A DNA stretch of 64,000 bases, taken from positions 248,001-312,000 of the forward strand of contig CAWCTF010000008.1 of NCBI GenBank assembly GCA_963798435.1, in the 5' to 3' direction. The DNA comes from JALHST01 sp963798435 (GTDB lineage: Bacteria; Bacteroidota; Bacteroidia; Flavobacteriales; Flavobacteriaceae). The notes beneath the pieces are model-generated. The model saw only the letters and a program-made list of their open reading frames with translations, did no database searches and had not been told where the DNA came from. This document shows positions 9,380 to 18,077 of the stretch, one piece after another. How positions within the stretch are numbered: the first letter of the stretch is position 1; each line of letters opens with the position of its first letter. The position numbers and the translations under genes are program-made.

Positions 9380-9709
9380 TTATTTTTGAAATTCGGCATT
9401 CTTTTTTCGCAAATCTTCAAGTTTCCGTTCTAAAGTGGCGATAATCTCATCTGCCTTATAACTCATTGTGGCGATTGCCTCATCTAATCTTCGGTCGAAG
9501 ATGTCTTTTTTCTCATTGGCCGTCTTGGTAAGTTCGTCTTTGGCATGTGAGATACGATCTGCCAAGTCGTGTGTTGTTTCGGAGACTTTATCCTTAATTT
9601 TATGGCGGGTCTCGACACCTTTGTCAGGGGCATATAAAACACCGAGTGCTGCACCTATGGCAGCTCCTGTTAGTAATGCCAGGAATGCATTTCCACTATC
9701 ATTTGTCAT
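9380..9709 (-). CDS. YtxH domain-containing protein
   Basis: 109 residues. A glycine/alanine-rich N-terminal hydrophobic helix (FLALLTGAAIGAALGVLYAPDKG, residues 9-31) ends in the YAPDKG signature of YtxH proteins. A long charged coiled-coil follows (residues 35-109, heptads rich in K, E, D and A). It is likely a membrane-anchored stress protein; Bacillus YtxH is a general-stress gene. Biochemical function is unknown. It is monocistronic, with its own near-perfect FNR-like promoter. Confidence 0.87.
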   Translation of the reverse strand: MTNDSGNAFLALLTGAAIGAALGVLYAPDKGVETRHKIKDKVSETTHDLADRISHAKDELTKTANEKKDIFDRRLDEAIATMSYKADEIIATLERKLEDLRKKNAEFQK

Positions 9710-9750
9710 GACTTTGTTATTTAAGTTATTGATTCAATTAAATTTAAGTT

Positions 9751-9794
9751 TAAAAATAACACCTTAGAAACTCATTTCAAATGATTTAAATCAT
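9751..9794 (-). promoter_or_regulatory. ytxH promoter: FNR-like dyad and -7 element
   Basis: ATGAT-TTAA-ATCAT at 9781-9794 is a perfect dyad (centre 9787.5). On the minus strand TATTTTTA at 9758-9751 starts 29.5 bp away. Confidence 0.72.
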
Positions 9795-9937
9795 ACTCTG
9801 CTGGTGCAGTGTCAGGTCAAAAATAATTAGATTGGGAATACAACGTATCTCAAGATATAGAGCGGCAAGGCAAGCGATATGGAACATGCCGTCATTTACA
9901 AACAGAGTTGTATGTTCAAGTCAATTCCAAACTAAAT

Positions 9938-10702
9938 CTAGAACTCGATTTCTAGCCCAATGGGGCAATGATCCGAACCTAGAACCTGGGGATATATGGT
10001 GGCCGATTTAACTTTATCGATCAGCGAACTACTGATTAAAAAATAGTCGATCCTCCAGCCCGTGTTTCTTTCTCGCGCCTTAAAGCGATAGCTCCAGTAC
10101 GTATAGGCTACTTTATCGGGATGTAGGTGTCGAAAAGTATCCAAAAAACCAGCATCGAGGAAATTGTCCATACCGTCGATTTCGATTTGGGTATAGCCCG
10201 CCGTCTTATTATAGTTTGATTTATCGTTTTTAAGGTCGATTGCGCGATGTGCTACATTGAAATCACCGCAGGCAATGACGGGCTTTTTTTTCTCAAGATT
10301 CTTTAGATACTTCAAGAAATCAGCATCCCATTGTTTTCGATATTCCAAGCGTTCAAGTTGTTGGCCCGAGTTGGGCACATAGACGTTGACCAAGAAAAAG
10401 TGAGGATATTCCGCACATTGTATGCGACCTTCTGAATCATGTTCTGCAACTCCCATATCCATGGTCAGCTGGCTAGGTTTGTGCTTACTTAGAATAGCGA
10501 TTCCAGAATAGCCTTTTTTGTCGGCCGAATTATAATCGACATGATAATCGGTCATTGGTGAAAGGGCCTCTTTTACTTCCTCGACTTGTGCTTTGGTTTC
10601 CTGTAAACAAAGGATGTCAGGCGCTATTTTTTCGATTGCATCAAAAAAATCCTTTTTTACAATCGCCCGAATGCCATTAACGTTCCATGAAATAATCTTC
10701 AT
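9938..10702 (-). CDS. xth: Exodeoxyribonuclease III (AP endonuclease)
   Basis: 254 residues of the EEP nuclease fold. N7 in SWNVNGIRA, E34 in CLQETKA, the CGDFNVAH loop and the C-terminal GSDHCPIGLEI provide the metal-binding and catalytic residues. It repairs abasic sites and 3'-blocked ends in base-excision repair. It starts 29 bp after the PPOX-fold gene and is probably transcribed from that gene's oxygen-responsive promoter, which links DNA repair to the predicted regulon. Confidence 0.95.
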   Translation of the reverse strand: MKIISWNVNGIRAIVKKDFFDAIEKIAPDILCLQETKAQVEEVKEALSPMTDYHVDYNSADKKGYSGIAILSKHKPSQLTMDMGVAEHDSEGRIQCAEYPHFFLVNVYVPNSGQQLERLEYRKQWDADFLKYLKNLEKKKPVIACGDFNVAHRAIDLKNDKSNYNKTAGYTQIEIDGMDNFLDAGFLDTFRHLHPDKVAYTYWSYRFKARERNTGWRIDYFLISSSLIDKVKSATIYPQVLGSDHCPIGLEIEF

Positions 10703-10731
10703 ATGCTGTTAGTTTGATATTTCGAATACTG

Positions 10732-11196
10732 TTAGGAAACCCTTTGTCTGCCGACCACTTCTTTTATATTGATCCGATAGACGATTGGGATTCCATTATC
10801 TATAATTTTACTTGAAAATTCACTTATGTAGTTGGGGCTTGAATTTTCTTTTTTAAGAACAAGCTTTTTTACGCCTTCCGAAAATTTATGGAGCAGGTGT
10901 TTTGCCGTAATCCCGTGCAATTCCTCATACTCCCCATGGATTAATACAGATTTCCAAAGAATAACATTCGAAATTTCGTCGACCTGAAAAGACACCGAAC
11001 CGTTTTTACGCATGGCCTCGATTTTTCCTCCTTTTCCAGAATAACTAATGATGCTATTGTGTTCAGAATCATAAAAATAGGTAATTGGGACAATTTCAGG
11101 GCTTCCCGCTAAAATATAGGCTATCCTGCCGACATAATTTTCGGCCAGGAGGGCGATACAGTCTTTCTTATTTAAATCCTTCATATTGGTTTCCAT
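10732..11196 (-). CDS. PPOX-fold flavin-binding protein (pyridoxamine 5'-phosphate oxidase family)
   Basis: 154 residues of the split-barrel FMN-binding family, starting with the typical LNKKDCIALLAENYVGRIAYI and followed by EIVPITYFYD, HNSIISYSGKGGKIEAMRKNGSVSFQVDE. These small proteins bind FMN, F420 or heme, so the cofactor is uncertain; in Bacteroidota FMN is the best guess. True PdxH function is unlikely because of its size and divergent active site. It is first gene of an apparent operon with xth. Confidence 0.85.
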   Translation of the reverse strand: METNMKDLNKKDCIALLAENYVGRIAYILAGSPEIVPITYFYDSEHNSIISYSGKGGKIEAMRKNGSVSFQVDEISNVILWKSVLIHGEYEELHGITAKHLLHKFSEGVKKLVLKKENSSPNYISEFSSKIIDNGIPIVYRINIKEVVGRQRVS

Positions 11197-11226
11197 TTAC
11201 TATTCTGGTCTGGACACTAGTGTATG

Positions 11227-11270
11227 TAAAAATACACTGAATCACATAGAAACCAAATGACAAAGATCAG
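11227..11270 (-). promoter_or_regulatory. PPOX/xth operon promoter: FNR-like dyad and -7 element
   Basis: ATGAC-AAAG-ATCAG at 11257-11270 (centre 11263.5). On the minus strand TATTTTTA at 11234-11227 starts 29.5 bp away. Confidence 0.7.
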
Positions 11271-11623
11271 AAATCGAGGCTAGTTGGAGTATTAAAATAT
11301 TTGTATTTAAATATTGAATCGAGTCATTTTGGGCATATTGGTCGATAACTGCCTTTAGCCAACAAGCTATAGGAAGATAATTGCACATCTTTAATTTTAA
11401 TCGAAGAACTAGCATCATAAAAAGTCACATTTTGGTTTATTAACCATCGACTTGTCTATCACCGGATTTCGCAGTTGGCTCTTGCGTTTGAACAAGATTA
11501 AAATAAAGTAAGAATTTACCATGACCGGGGGTCCTAAGACCGCTGATGACAAAGCGGTCAATAAATCACAAACCAAGTTGAAAACGGCTATAACCGGGAC
11601 TAGTTGCCCTTACTGTTCGCTTT
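11271..11623. other. Gene-free interval
   Basis: AT-rich, with one perfect dyad: GACCGCT (11538-11544) and AGCGGTC (11553-11559) around an 8-nt loop, 65 bp past the universal stress protein stop. It lacks a T-run in either direction, so it is not a standard terminator. No coding potential is recognised. Confidence 0.4.
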
Positions 11624-12469
11624 TTAAAGGAGGGCTTCATTAAAGCTAAGTAACGGCACCAAAATTTTCGATTCCATTTTGGTGACCAGATCCGGGACGA
11701 AAAGTTGGTGGTACAGGTCCTTGTCCTTTCGTTCGAGCATGACCAAAAGATCGGCATCTGTTTTGAGCACGAGGGCATATAAGGCCGTATAGATCTCATC
11801 GGATGCTATGACCTCAAATTCGATATTTCCGGTAGCTACTTTTTGCGCTAACATTTCCTTAAACCAGGCCATTTGTTGCTCACCGTCATATTCCTTTTTG
11901 TTGGTGACATGTACCACCTTTAAACAGGCGTTGAATGGTTTCGAAAAAGCCACCAGTTTATTGATGGCCAAGATATCGGCCTCCTCAAAATCGGTGGCAT
12001 AGATTATGGTTTTAATTGTCTGGGATGAAAAGGTATCGGGTACCGCCAATATCGGGCATGTTGCTTTTTTTATTAATGCTTTCGTGGTGCTTCCCAATAA
12101 AACTTCTTTAAACCGGCTGATTCCTTTCGTGCCAACAATCAATAAATCGGCATCGAATCGCTCAACTTTATCAAGTATTCCGTCTAAAGCCGAGTCGTTT
12201 TCAGAAACTTCTATCTGTATATTGGCAATGGGTAATGTTATACCAAGATGTTCGGTAAAAAAATGGCTAACACGCTCTTTATGTTCTATAAGTAGCGCTT
12301 CTTCCTTCTTGAGATAGGTCAGTGATACCGAACTAGCCAACAAGACAGGATGTTCAAAGACATGTGCGACAATCAGTTTGCAATTTAATTTTTTGGCCAT
12401 TGAATAGGCCAAACGAAGTGCATTGATCGAATTATCCGAATAGTCGGTAGCATACAGGATCGTCTTCAT
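11624..12469 (-). CDS. Tandem-domain universal stress protein
   Basis: 281 residues, two UspA domains (about 1-145 and 146-281). Domain 1 begins MKTILYATDYSDNSINALRLA and contains the ATP-binding pattern G-x2-G-x9-G-S/T (GTKGISRFKEVLLGST). Domain 2 starts TIIYATDFEEADILAINK and has a degenerate loop. This is one of three double-Usp genes in the window, all near FNR-like sites. The role is probably ATP-linked stress survival; the ligand and partner are unknown. Confidence 0.92.
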   Translation of the reverse strand: MKTILYATDYSDNSINALRLAYSMAKKLNCKLIVAHVFEHPVLLASSVSLTYLKKEEALLIEHKERVSHFFTEHLGITLPIANIQIEVSENDSALDGILDKVERFDADLLIVGTKGISRFKEVLLGSTTKALIKKATCPILAVPDTFSSQTIKTIIYATDFEEADILAINKLVAFSKPFNACLKVVHVTNKKEYDGEQQMAWFKEMLAQKVATGNIEFEVIASDEIYTALYALVLKTDADLLVMLERKDKDLYHQLFVPDLVTKMESKILVPLLSFNEALL

Positions 12470-12492
12470 TATCGGTGGTTTTATTTATATTG

Positions 12493-12536
12493 CAAAACTA
12501 TCTAATTCAATAGTTATTAAAAATGACAATGGTCAT
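12493..12536 (-). promoter_or_regulatory. usp promoter (minus strand): FNR-like dyad and -7 element
   Basis: ATGAC-AATG-GTCAT at 12523-12536 (centre 12529.5), with dyad symmetry extending to AAATGAC/GTCATTT (12521-12538). On the minus strand TAGTTTTG at 12500-12493 starts 29.5 bp away. Confidence 0.78.
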
Positions 12537-12554
12537 TTGCTGGGAACGGAGTGC

Positions 12555-12598
12555 ATGATTTTTATCATTTTTAAAGTTGCCGCACTCGACTATATTTA
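12555..12598 (+). promoter_or_regulatory. Promoter of the 12627 gene: FNR-like dyad and -7 element
   Basis: ATGAT-TTTT-ATCAT at 12555-12568 (centre 12561.5) is a perfect dyad. TATATTTA at 12591-12598 starts 29.5 bp downstream. Together with the neighbouring usp site, the two divergent genes each have their own copy. Confidence 0.78.
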
Positions 12599-12626
12599 TC
12601 ATGACAATGTTTAATTAAATAGCGCC

Positions 12627-13073
12627 ATGGAAAAAAATAAGAAGTATAAAGAACATAAGGTATTAAAAAATGGTTCATGGGATGAAGTATACGTTTTAAC
12701 GGAACACTGGAAATCGGATATGGAATTTTATAGAGACGACCTCCGTTTTTTACACCATCTCATAGACAAGTATTTTATATGGATCGCAAAACCTGAAAAT
12801 TTGATGCTTGTACAGGAACTGAAAATCAGTTTGTATGAACTGAATAAAAAGAGCAATGAATTATTGGAAAAAACCAGTAACCATCTACGTAAACTGGGGC
12901 ATCAAGTTGAAAACCCTGCTCAGGGCGAGACAGGAGTCCTTACCGAGGAACACGAATACCTTGAAGCTGAAATTACGGCGTTTGTAAAATCATTCAGACG
13001 AAATAGAAAAGAGGTTTTTGCCATTACTGAATATATTATTGATAGTGAGCAATTGGCCAGTTTGGTAGAATAA
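12627..13073 (+). CDS. Hypothetical helical protein, predicted regulon member
   Basis: 148 residues, no signal peptide or membrane segment. Strongly charged and predicted helical throughout: helix-rich 30-85 (HWKSDMEFYRDDLRFLHHLIDKYFIWI, then KISLYELNKKSNELLEKTSNHL) and 110-145. This resembles a four-helix bundle in layout, but I do not recognise a family. Two paired histidines (HH, near residue 46) and nearby aromatics could bind metal; this is speculative. It is divergent from usp and has a perfect FNR-like site, so it is likely a dedicated low-oxygen stress protein. Confidence 0.8.
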   Translation: MEKNKKYKEHKVLKNGSWDEVYVLTEHWKSDMEFYRDDLRFLHHLIDKYFIWIAKPENLMLVQELKISLYELNKKSNELLEKTSNHLRKLGHQVENPAQGETGVLTEEHEYLEAEITAFVKSFRRNRKEVFAITEYIIDSEQLASLVE

Positions 13074-13209
13074 AGAGGGTACAATGTTAATTACTGCTCG
13101 GTATCAAGATTTTCCGTCACGTGATAGAACGACGCCGAACCAATGCAATTTCGTGTGTCGGATGACCACCGCTGGATGTGCCGATAATCGTTATTTGACC
13201 CTATGACAG

Positions 13210-13803
13210 ATGAAGTTGACCTTCAGGAATTTTAATATCGCAGATTGGTTTTCGTTTTACCGTATCTTGGCGGTGCCGTTGTTAGCAGGTCTATTATGGT
13301 TCGACGAGCGGCACTTGTTTACTTGGTTTTTGCTATTAAGTTACAGTACCGATGCCATTGATGGTTTCTTGGCAAGAAAATTAAAAATAAGTAGCGCCAG
13401 AGGTTCCCAATTAGATTCTATCGGAGACCAACTAACTTTTGTGATGGGCCTACTGGGCCTTTGGGTTTTCGAAAACCCTTTTATGAAGGAGTACCTCGTA
13501 CTCATACTTATCGCCTTTATCCCATATGGTATTCAAATGGTGATCGCGTTTAAGAAATATGGTAAAACCACAGCGTTCCACACCTATTTAGCCAAGACTT
13601 CAGCACTTTTACAAGGGGTGTTTATTTTATGGACCTTATTTTTTGACCCCCTGTATTGGCTTTTTTATTTGATGATCATCATCGGGATTTTAGAGACTAT
13701 TGAAGAAATCACCTTGATCTTTATGTACGAAAGATGGGTAGAAGATGTCAAGGGAATTTATTGGGCCTTGAAGGATGAACGCAGAATTCCAATGGAAACA
13801 TAG
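13210..13803 (+). CDS. CDP-alcohol phosphatidyltransferase family protein
   Basis: 197-residue membrane protein with about five or six helices. The complete family signature D-x2-D-G-x2-A-R-x8-G-x3-D-x3-D spans 48-73 (D48, D51, G52, A55, R56, G65, D69, D73). It transfers a phosphatidyl group from CDP-diacylglycerol to an alcohol; the acceptor (glycerol phosphate, inositol or other) cannot be told. It lies 136 bp after the hypothetical gene with no convincing promoter of its own, so read-through from 12598 is possible. Confidence 0.88.
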   Translation: MKLTFRNFNIADWFSFYRILAVPLLAGLLWFDERHLFTWFLLLSYSTDAIDGFLARKLKISSARGSQLDSIGDQLTFVMGLLGLWVFENPFMKEYLVLILIAFIPYGIQMVIAFKKYGKTTAFHTYLAKTSALLQGVFILWTLFFDPLYWLFYLMIIIGILETIEEITLIFMYERWVEDVKGIYWALKDERRIPMET

Positions 13804-13980
13804 AAGCGCATTGATGCTTGAATTATTAAGTCAAGATACTTGCTTGAAGCGTGTTGTGGGCTTTTGTATTCCGGTTTTAGTAAAGGAGTTTATTCCTTCT
13901 CTAATTTTCATTATGACAAACAATAATGAACATAGGGTAATCAGGATGACTAAAAGTCTGGGACTTGAATTCGAGTTAGA

Positions 13981-14024
13981 ATGACGGGCATCCTGTTTTT
14001 GGTTGGGTCATTCCCGTAAATTTG
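13981..14024 (+). promoter_or_regulatory. Kinase/APH operon promoter: weaker FNR-like dyad and -7 element
   Basis: ATGAC-GGGC-ATCCT at 13981-13994 (centre 13987.5) has one mismatch in the right TCA core. TAAATTTG at 14017-14024 nevertheless starts exactly 29.5 bp downstream and the start codon is 68 bp from the centre, as at the other sites. A hairpin ATTCCCG/CGGGAAT (14010-14016 and 14033-14039) overlaps the -7 region. Confidence 0.55.
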
Positions 14025-14055
14025 TAATTTTTCGGGAATCTTTAGAACGCAGTAT

Positions 14056-14553
14056 ATGATAATAGTTGTATTTGGGCTTCCGGGATCGGGAAAGAGTTTT
14101 TTTGCAGCACGCTTGGCTGAAGCACTTGTAGCTAATTATGTGAATAGTGACGTATTGCGAAAGAAAATGTTCTTGGAACGCACGTATTCCCAAGCGGAAA
14201 AAACAGTGGTATATGACGCCATGGTGATTAGCATGAAAGAGGCGATCCGGAAAAAAGAAAATCTGGTACTCGACGCTACTTTTCATAAACGTGAAACCAG
14301 GAACATGTTCATTGAAAAAGCTCGGGAAACCGTATTCTTTATCGAAGTATGGGCGGCCGAAGCTATCATCAAAGATCGGTTGCTCATGAGTAGACCCTTT
14401 AGTGAAGCCGATATCAAGGTTTATCAGTTAATAAAAAAGGAATGGGAGCCCCTAAGGCTGCCCCATTTGGTGCTTGAATCGACGAATGAAAATATTGATG
14501 AGATGCTCCAAAAAGCCGAAGAATACCTGAATTATGACGCGAGAACAAATTGA
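14056..14553 (+). CDS. P-loop kinase (AAA/zeta-like, COG0645 type)
   Basis: 165 residues. Walker A GLPGSGKS at 7-14 (G12-K13-S14), then a short nucleotide-kinase-like fold with LVLDATFHKRETRNMF as the Walker B/acceptor region. It resembles the C-terminal ATPase half of the bifunctional APH/ATP-binding proteins. It overlaps the start of the APH-like gene by 20 bp, so the products are coupled and likely act together on the same small molecule. The substrate is unknown. Confidence 0.85.
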   Translation: MIIVVFGLPGSGKSFFAARLAEALVANYVNSDVLRKKMFLERTYSQAEKTVVYDAMVISMKEAIRKKENLVLDATFHKRETRNMFIEKARETVFFIEVWAAEAIIKDRLLMSRPFSEADIKVYQLIKKEWEPLRLPHLVLESTNENIDEMLQKAEEYLNYDARTN

Positions 14554-15547
14554 TACGCTACTGTCTGACGGGGATTTTCCGGAAGTGACGGGTCAACGTC
14601 GATTGATTACGACCCATATTTCATGGGTAATCGTATGTGACCACTTTGTGTATAAGATCAAAAAGGCGATCAAGTATTCATTTCTTGATTTTTCGACATT
14701 GAAACTGAGAAAGTTCTTTTGTGAACGCGAATTCGAATTGAACAAACGACTTACTCAGGGCATCTACCTTGAGGTGCTGCCGATATTTACATTGAGAGGA
14801 CACCTACAAATCGGGGGAAAAGAGGGAACGATTTTGGACTATGCCTTAAAGATGCATAAAATGGATCCTGAAAAGCGGATGGATCTGCTCATAATGCAGC
14901 ATAAGGTACAATTGATTGATATTGATACTTTGGTCGAATGCCTAGCCGATTTTCATAAGAGGACATCCATCATTCATACGAAGGATGTCCTCGAAATCAA
15001 AGATAAGTTCTCGGACCTGGCTTCCGAAAAGGAATATCTGTTGAAGGAGCTAGGACATAGGAGTTGTTCGATCATTGATAAGGCGATAGCTGTTTCAGAC
15101 ATCTTTCTTCACAAAAATGAGACATTACTTAACGACCGCCTAAAGAGGGGGTACTATAGGGACGGCCATGGCGATTTGCATACCCGTAATATTTTTTTGT
15201 TGCCGGATCCACAGCTTTTTGATTGCATTGAATTCAATGATGAATATCGACAGATCGATGTTTTGAACGAAGTCGCATTTCTATGTATGGATCTTGAGGC
15301 CCTTGATAGCAATGAGTTTTCCGAAAGGATCATAAGGAAGTACAATAAACTATTCCCAACAATGCAAACTCCAGAGGAACATAAATTATTCGTTTATTAT
15401 AAAAGTTATCGGGCAAATATTCGGGCCAAGGTGAATAGTCTACGGGCAAAAAGTGCATTGAATATCGCTGAAAAAAAGAACGCCCTCGTTGAAGTTCAAA
15501 AATATTTAAACATGATCGATACCTATCGAATAGCATTGGAATCGTAA
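14534..15547 (+). CDS. Aminoglycoside-phosphotransferase-like kinase (COG2187 type)
   Basis: 337 residues. Contains the APH catalytic loop GHGDLHTRNIFL with catalytic D and N, followed by the metal-binding DCIEFNDEYRQIDVLNEVAFLCMDLEA. The N-terminus (THISWVIVCDHFVYKIKKAIKYSFLDFSTL) matches the N-terminal half of bifunctional APH/ATP-binding proteins. It is not an antibiotic-resistance enzyme on this evidence; this COG2187 group phosphorylates an unknown substrate. In other genomes both halves form one polypeptide, whereas here they are separate genes in the reverse order. Confidence 0.85.
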   Translation: MTREQIDTLLSDGDFPEVTGQRRLITTHISWVIVCDHFVYKIKKAIKYSFLDFSTLKLRKFFCEREFELNKRLTQGIYLEVLPIFTLRGHLQIGGKEGTILDYALKMHKMDPEKRMDLLIMQHKVQLIDIDTLVECLADFHKRTSIIHTKDVLEIKDKFSDLASEKEYLLKELGHRSCSIIDKAIAVSDIFLHKNETLLNDRLKRGYYRDGHGDLHTRNIFLLPDPQLFDCIEFNDEYRQIDVLNEVAFLCMDLEALDSNEFSERIIRKYNKLFPTMQTPEEHKLFVYYKSYRANIRAKVNSLRAKSALNIAEKKNALVEVQKYLNMIDTYRIALES

Positions 15548-15560
15548 TGATATTTATCAA
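15547..15560 (+). promoter_or_regulatory. FNR-like dyad upstream of the DUF6544-type gene
   Basis: ATGAT-ATTT-ATCAA at 15547-15560 (centre 15553.5), overlapping the APH stop codon and 43 bp from the next ATG. The dyad matches the FNR consensus well, but no -7 octamer is found at the 29.5-bp offset, so activity is less certain. Confidence 0.5.
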
Positions 15561-15596
15561 AAGGGATGAAACTGAAATCAAAATCGATAAACTAAC

Positions 15597-16523
15597 ATGA
15601 GTTATTCAATTAGAACAAGTGAAGTTTGGCCGATACTCGCCATGATGCTAGCAGTACTTTCACAGATGCTGCTACTACTGGTATTTAAGAACGTGGTACT
15701 AGTAAGTATCGCGAATTTACTGCTGCTTGTGTTTGGAATACTTTGGTACGCAAGCGTGCATTTTGAAAACACCTTTAAAAAAGACCTGCGTATTGCGAGT
15801 GCGAATTTCACGTCTACGAATGAACTACTCATCGAGAAGCACTTGGCTTCCTTGCCTTTGGTAGTGCAAAAGTATCTGCGCTATGTGGGGGTTGTAGGTA
15901 AACCGAAAATTCAGAATATGAAGATTACGTTTGAGGGTCAGATGCGGGAGAAAGGCAAGGATTGGTTTGAATTTACTTCAGAACAATACAATTTTTTTGG
16001 TACCCCCACCCGTCTTTTTTTTATGAAGGCAAAAATTCGGGGCTTCCCGGTTTCGGGCTATCATGCCTATAGAAAAGATGGGGCCAGTATGCTGATAAAA
16101 TTGCTATCCCTATTTCCCGTGGTCACACTGCGGGGAGGTGAATTATTTCGCACGGAGACGGTTACTTTTTTTAACGACCTGTGTCTTTTTGCTCCAGCAG
16201 CCCTTATCGATGAACGAATTCAATGGAAAGAGATCGATACGCGTTCGGCTAAGGCCACGTTCACCACTAATAACATCCGAATTTCGGCGATTTTACATTT
16301 TAACGAAAAAGGGCAGCTTATAAATTTTATTTCGAACGATCGCAGTGCGGTTTCCGAAATGAAAACATATCCTTTTTTTACTCCTGCTAAAAACTATCAG
16401 AACATCAATGGATTCAATTTAGCAACGTATGGGGAAGCCATATGGGGGTATCCCGAAGGGGAATTTGTCTATGGCAAATTTAAGGTGAAAAATATCGAAT
16501 ACAATGTTTCGAATGTTACCTAA
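15597..16523 (+). CDS. DUF6544-like membrane-anchored protein
   Basis: 308 residues. Two hydrophobic helices at the N-terminus (about 14-32 and 34-53) are followed by a soluble domain: LPLVVQKYLRYVGVVGKPKIQNMKITFEGQMR, FFMKAKIRGFPVSGYHAYRKDGASMLIKLLSLFPVV. This layout fits the uncharacterised family I know as DUF6544 (assignment from memory). The function is unknown; the later strands may form a lipid-binding beta-barrel. It follows the APH gene by 49 bp and also has its own FNR-like site. Confidence 0.72.
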   Translation: MSYSIRTSEVWPILAMMLAVLSQMLLLLVFKNVVLVSIANLLLLVFGILWYASVHFENTFKKDLRIASANFTSTNELLIEKHLASLPLVVQKYLRYVGVVGKPKIQNMKITFEGQMREKGKDWFEFTSEQYNFFGTPTRLFFMKAKIRGFPVSGYHAYRKDGASMLIKLLSLFPVVTLRGGELFRTETVTFFNDLCLFAPAALIDERIQWKEIDTRSAKATFTTNNIRISAILHFNEKGQLINFISNDRSAVSEMKTYPFFTPAKNYQNINGFNLATYGEAIWGYPEGEFVYGKFKVKNIEYNVSNVT

Positions 16524-16699
16524 AAGATCGAAAAATGTGGGTGGTAAGGCTATGATACCGGTAAAATAATAAAATACATTTTAATTAGGGATCCATTATT
16601 AACCATTCTTAAATTGTACCCATACGGCTTGATCGCCACGGTGGATAATCCCAAGCAATCTTAAATTGGGGAAACTGTAAAGATTTGAACCCCCTAGAT

Positions 16700-17038
16700 A
16701 TGGAAAAACGAAAATTAGTAGGAATCAAAATCGTCCATACCCTCATATGGCTTTTCTTCAATGTAGTGATCTTCTATCTATTATACGCGGTAATTACGAA
16801 TAGGATCGATTGGCGGGTATGGGGTTGTATCGCTTTGGTCGTCATCGAAGGGTTGGTGTTGGCCGCCTTTAATATGGTTTGCCCATTGACACTTATGGCG
16901 CGGAAATATTCTGATTCGACAAAAGACAACTTTGATATTTATCTACCGAATTGGTTGGCTAAATACAATAAGTTGATTTATACGTCCCTATTTGCTTTTG
17001 CGATTCTTGTTCTGATACTGCGGTTGTTTTTTCGATAA
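16700..17038 (+). CDS. Small integral membrane protein of unknown function
   Basis: 112 residues from ATG 16700; an in-frame TTG at 16685 is less likely. Three hydrophobic helices (about 10-33, 41-63 and 90-110). The segment CPLTLMARKYSDSTKDNFDIYLPNW between helices 2 and 3 recalls DUF2784-like proteins (CPLT motif), but the match is only suggestive. It stands alone on the plus strand, with 176 bp upstream holding no FNR-like dyad. Confidence 0.7.
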   Translation: MEKRKLVGIKIVHTLIWLFFNVVIFYLLYAVITNRIDWRVWGCIALVVIEGLVLAAFNMVCPLTLMARKYSDSTKDNFDIYLPNWLAKYNKLIYTSLFAFAILVLILRLFFR

Positions 17039-17164
17039 GATTTCGCCTTCATCCTAGTCGATGTCGTCAAAATACCTGTAAATACCCCCATTTAAAAATA
17101 ATCTTCTTTTTAGAGCAAGATCCTGTTGTTATCGGTATAATCAAGATGCAGAAATCTGATGAAT

Positions 17165-17827
17165 TTATGGCAACGGCTTCACCATGATATCTTTATAGTA
17201 GATTACACTTCCAGGATCATGGCCTTGCAAGGCAAAGGTGCCACTATTCAGTACCCGATATACCCCATCGCCCTCTCTTTTTGGGTGTTCTGGTTCGGTA
17301 TAATCAACCACTACGATTTCATTGATTTTAATGATGATTCTTTTGCCTACTACCTGAATGTATTCGGTATACCATTCATTGTCAACGGCATAATTTTCAA
17401 TGACATCCTGAATGCCGTACAGACTACCGGTGCGCCTCCAATCGGTGTGCGAATTATTTACTTGTACCTCATAGCCGTATTTTGGCCAACCGCCCTCCTG
17501 ATATTTTGTATGGATATAAATGCCCGAATTGGCGCCTGGTTTGGTCATTACCTGTGCCTTGAATTCAAAATTTTTAAAGTCGTGATTTTCTATCGGCCCA
17601 TCATAAAATAAATGCGCCGTCGGGCCTGCTACTTTGATCGTTCCATCTTCCACTGAAAAGGTAGCAGCATTGTCACCGACCTTCCAGCCATCCAAGTTTT
17701 TGCCATTGAATAAGGAAATCCATCCCGAATCTGATGCACTATCTGCCCCTTGTGCCTTTAAGGCAGGAGCGAAACCAAGAACAAAGACGAATACCACTAT
17801 ATATTTACATATAAACTTCATAGCCAT
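17165..17827 (-). CDS. DUF1080 / 3-keto-disaccharide hydrolase family protein, secreted
   Basis: 220 residues. A signal peptide (MKFICKYIVVFVFVLGFAPALKAQG, cleavage near 27-28) precedes a concanavalin-like beta-sandwich: WISLFNGKNLDGWKVGDN, FKNFEFKAQVMTKPGANSGIYIHT, YEVQVNNSHTDWRRTGSLYGI. Family members hydrolyse 3-keto-glycosides or bind sugars in the periplasm. They often work with Gfo/Idh/MocA dehydrogenases, and one is encoded at 25506. It is monocistronic. Confidence 0.88.
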   Translation of the reverse strand: MAMKFICKYIVVFVFVLGFAPALKAQGADSASDSGWISLFNGKNLDGWKVGDNAATFSVEDGTIKVAGPTAHLFYDGPIENHDFKNFEFKAQVMTKPGANSGIYIHTKYQEGGWPKYGYEVQVNNSHTDWRRTGSLYGIQDVIENYAVDNEWYTEYIQVVGKRIIIKINEIVVVDYTEPEHPKREGDGVYRVLNSGTFALQGHDPGSVIYYKDIMVKPLP

Positions 17828-18077
17828 TTCACTTAAGATTTATCTGTACAAAGTATGAAAAATTTATAATAAATGCGGTAAACAATAGCCGGAATCGCGT
17901 AAGGAAAAAATGAAAGGACGCATTTGGCAAATTGGAATTTTCTTTAAAAATAAGGTCAATCTGAATCGATCCTTGGAGCGAGCCGTATTCTGTCAATTTT
18001 ATAGCTATTCTAATTTAGTTTTTTTAATTTAAGACCTTCGATTTGCGCCAATATTTAAAATCTTAAATAAAGTAGTA

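Noticed and set aside
11538..11559. Inverted repeat GACCGCT/AGCGGTC as a terminator for the usp gene
   Set aside because: No U-run follows on the minus strand; only a plain dyad.
13775..13984. 69-codon open frame overlapping the CDP-alcohol transferase end
   Set aside because: No family similarity; it lies just before the next promoter and has unusual codon content.
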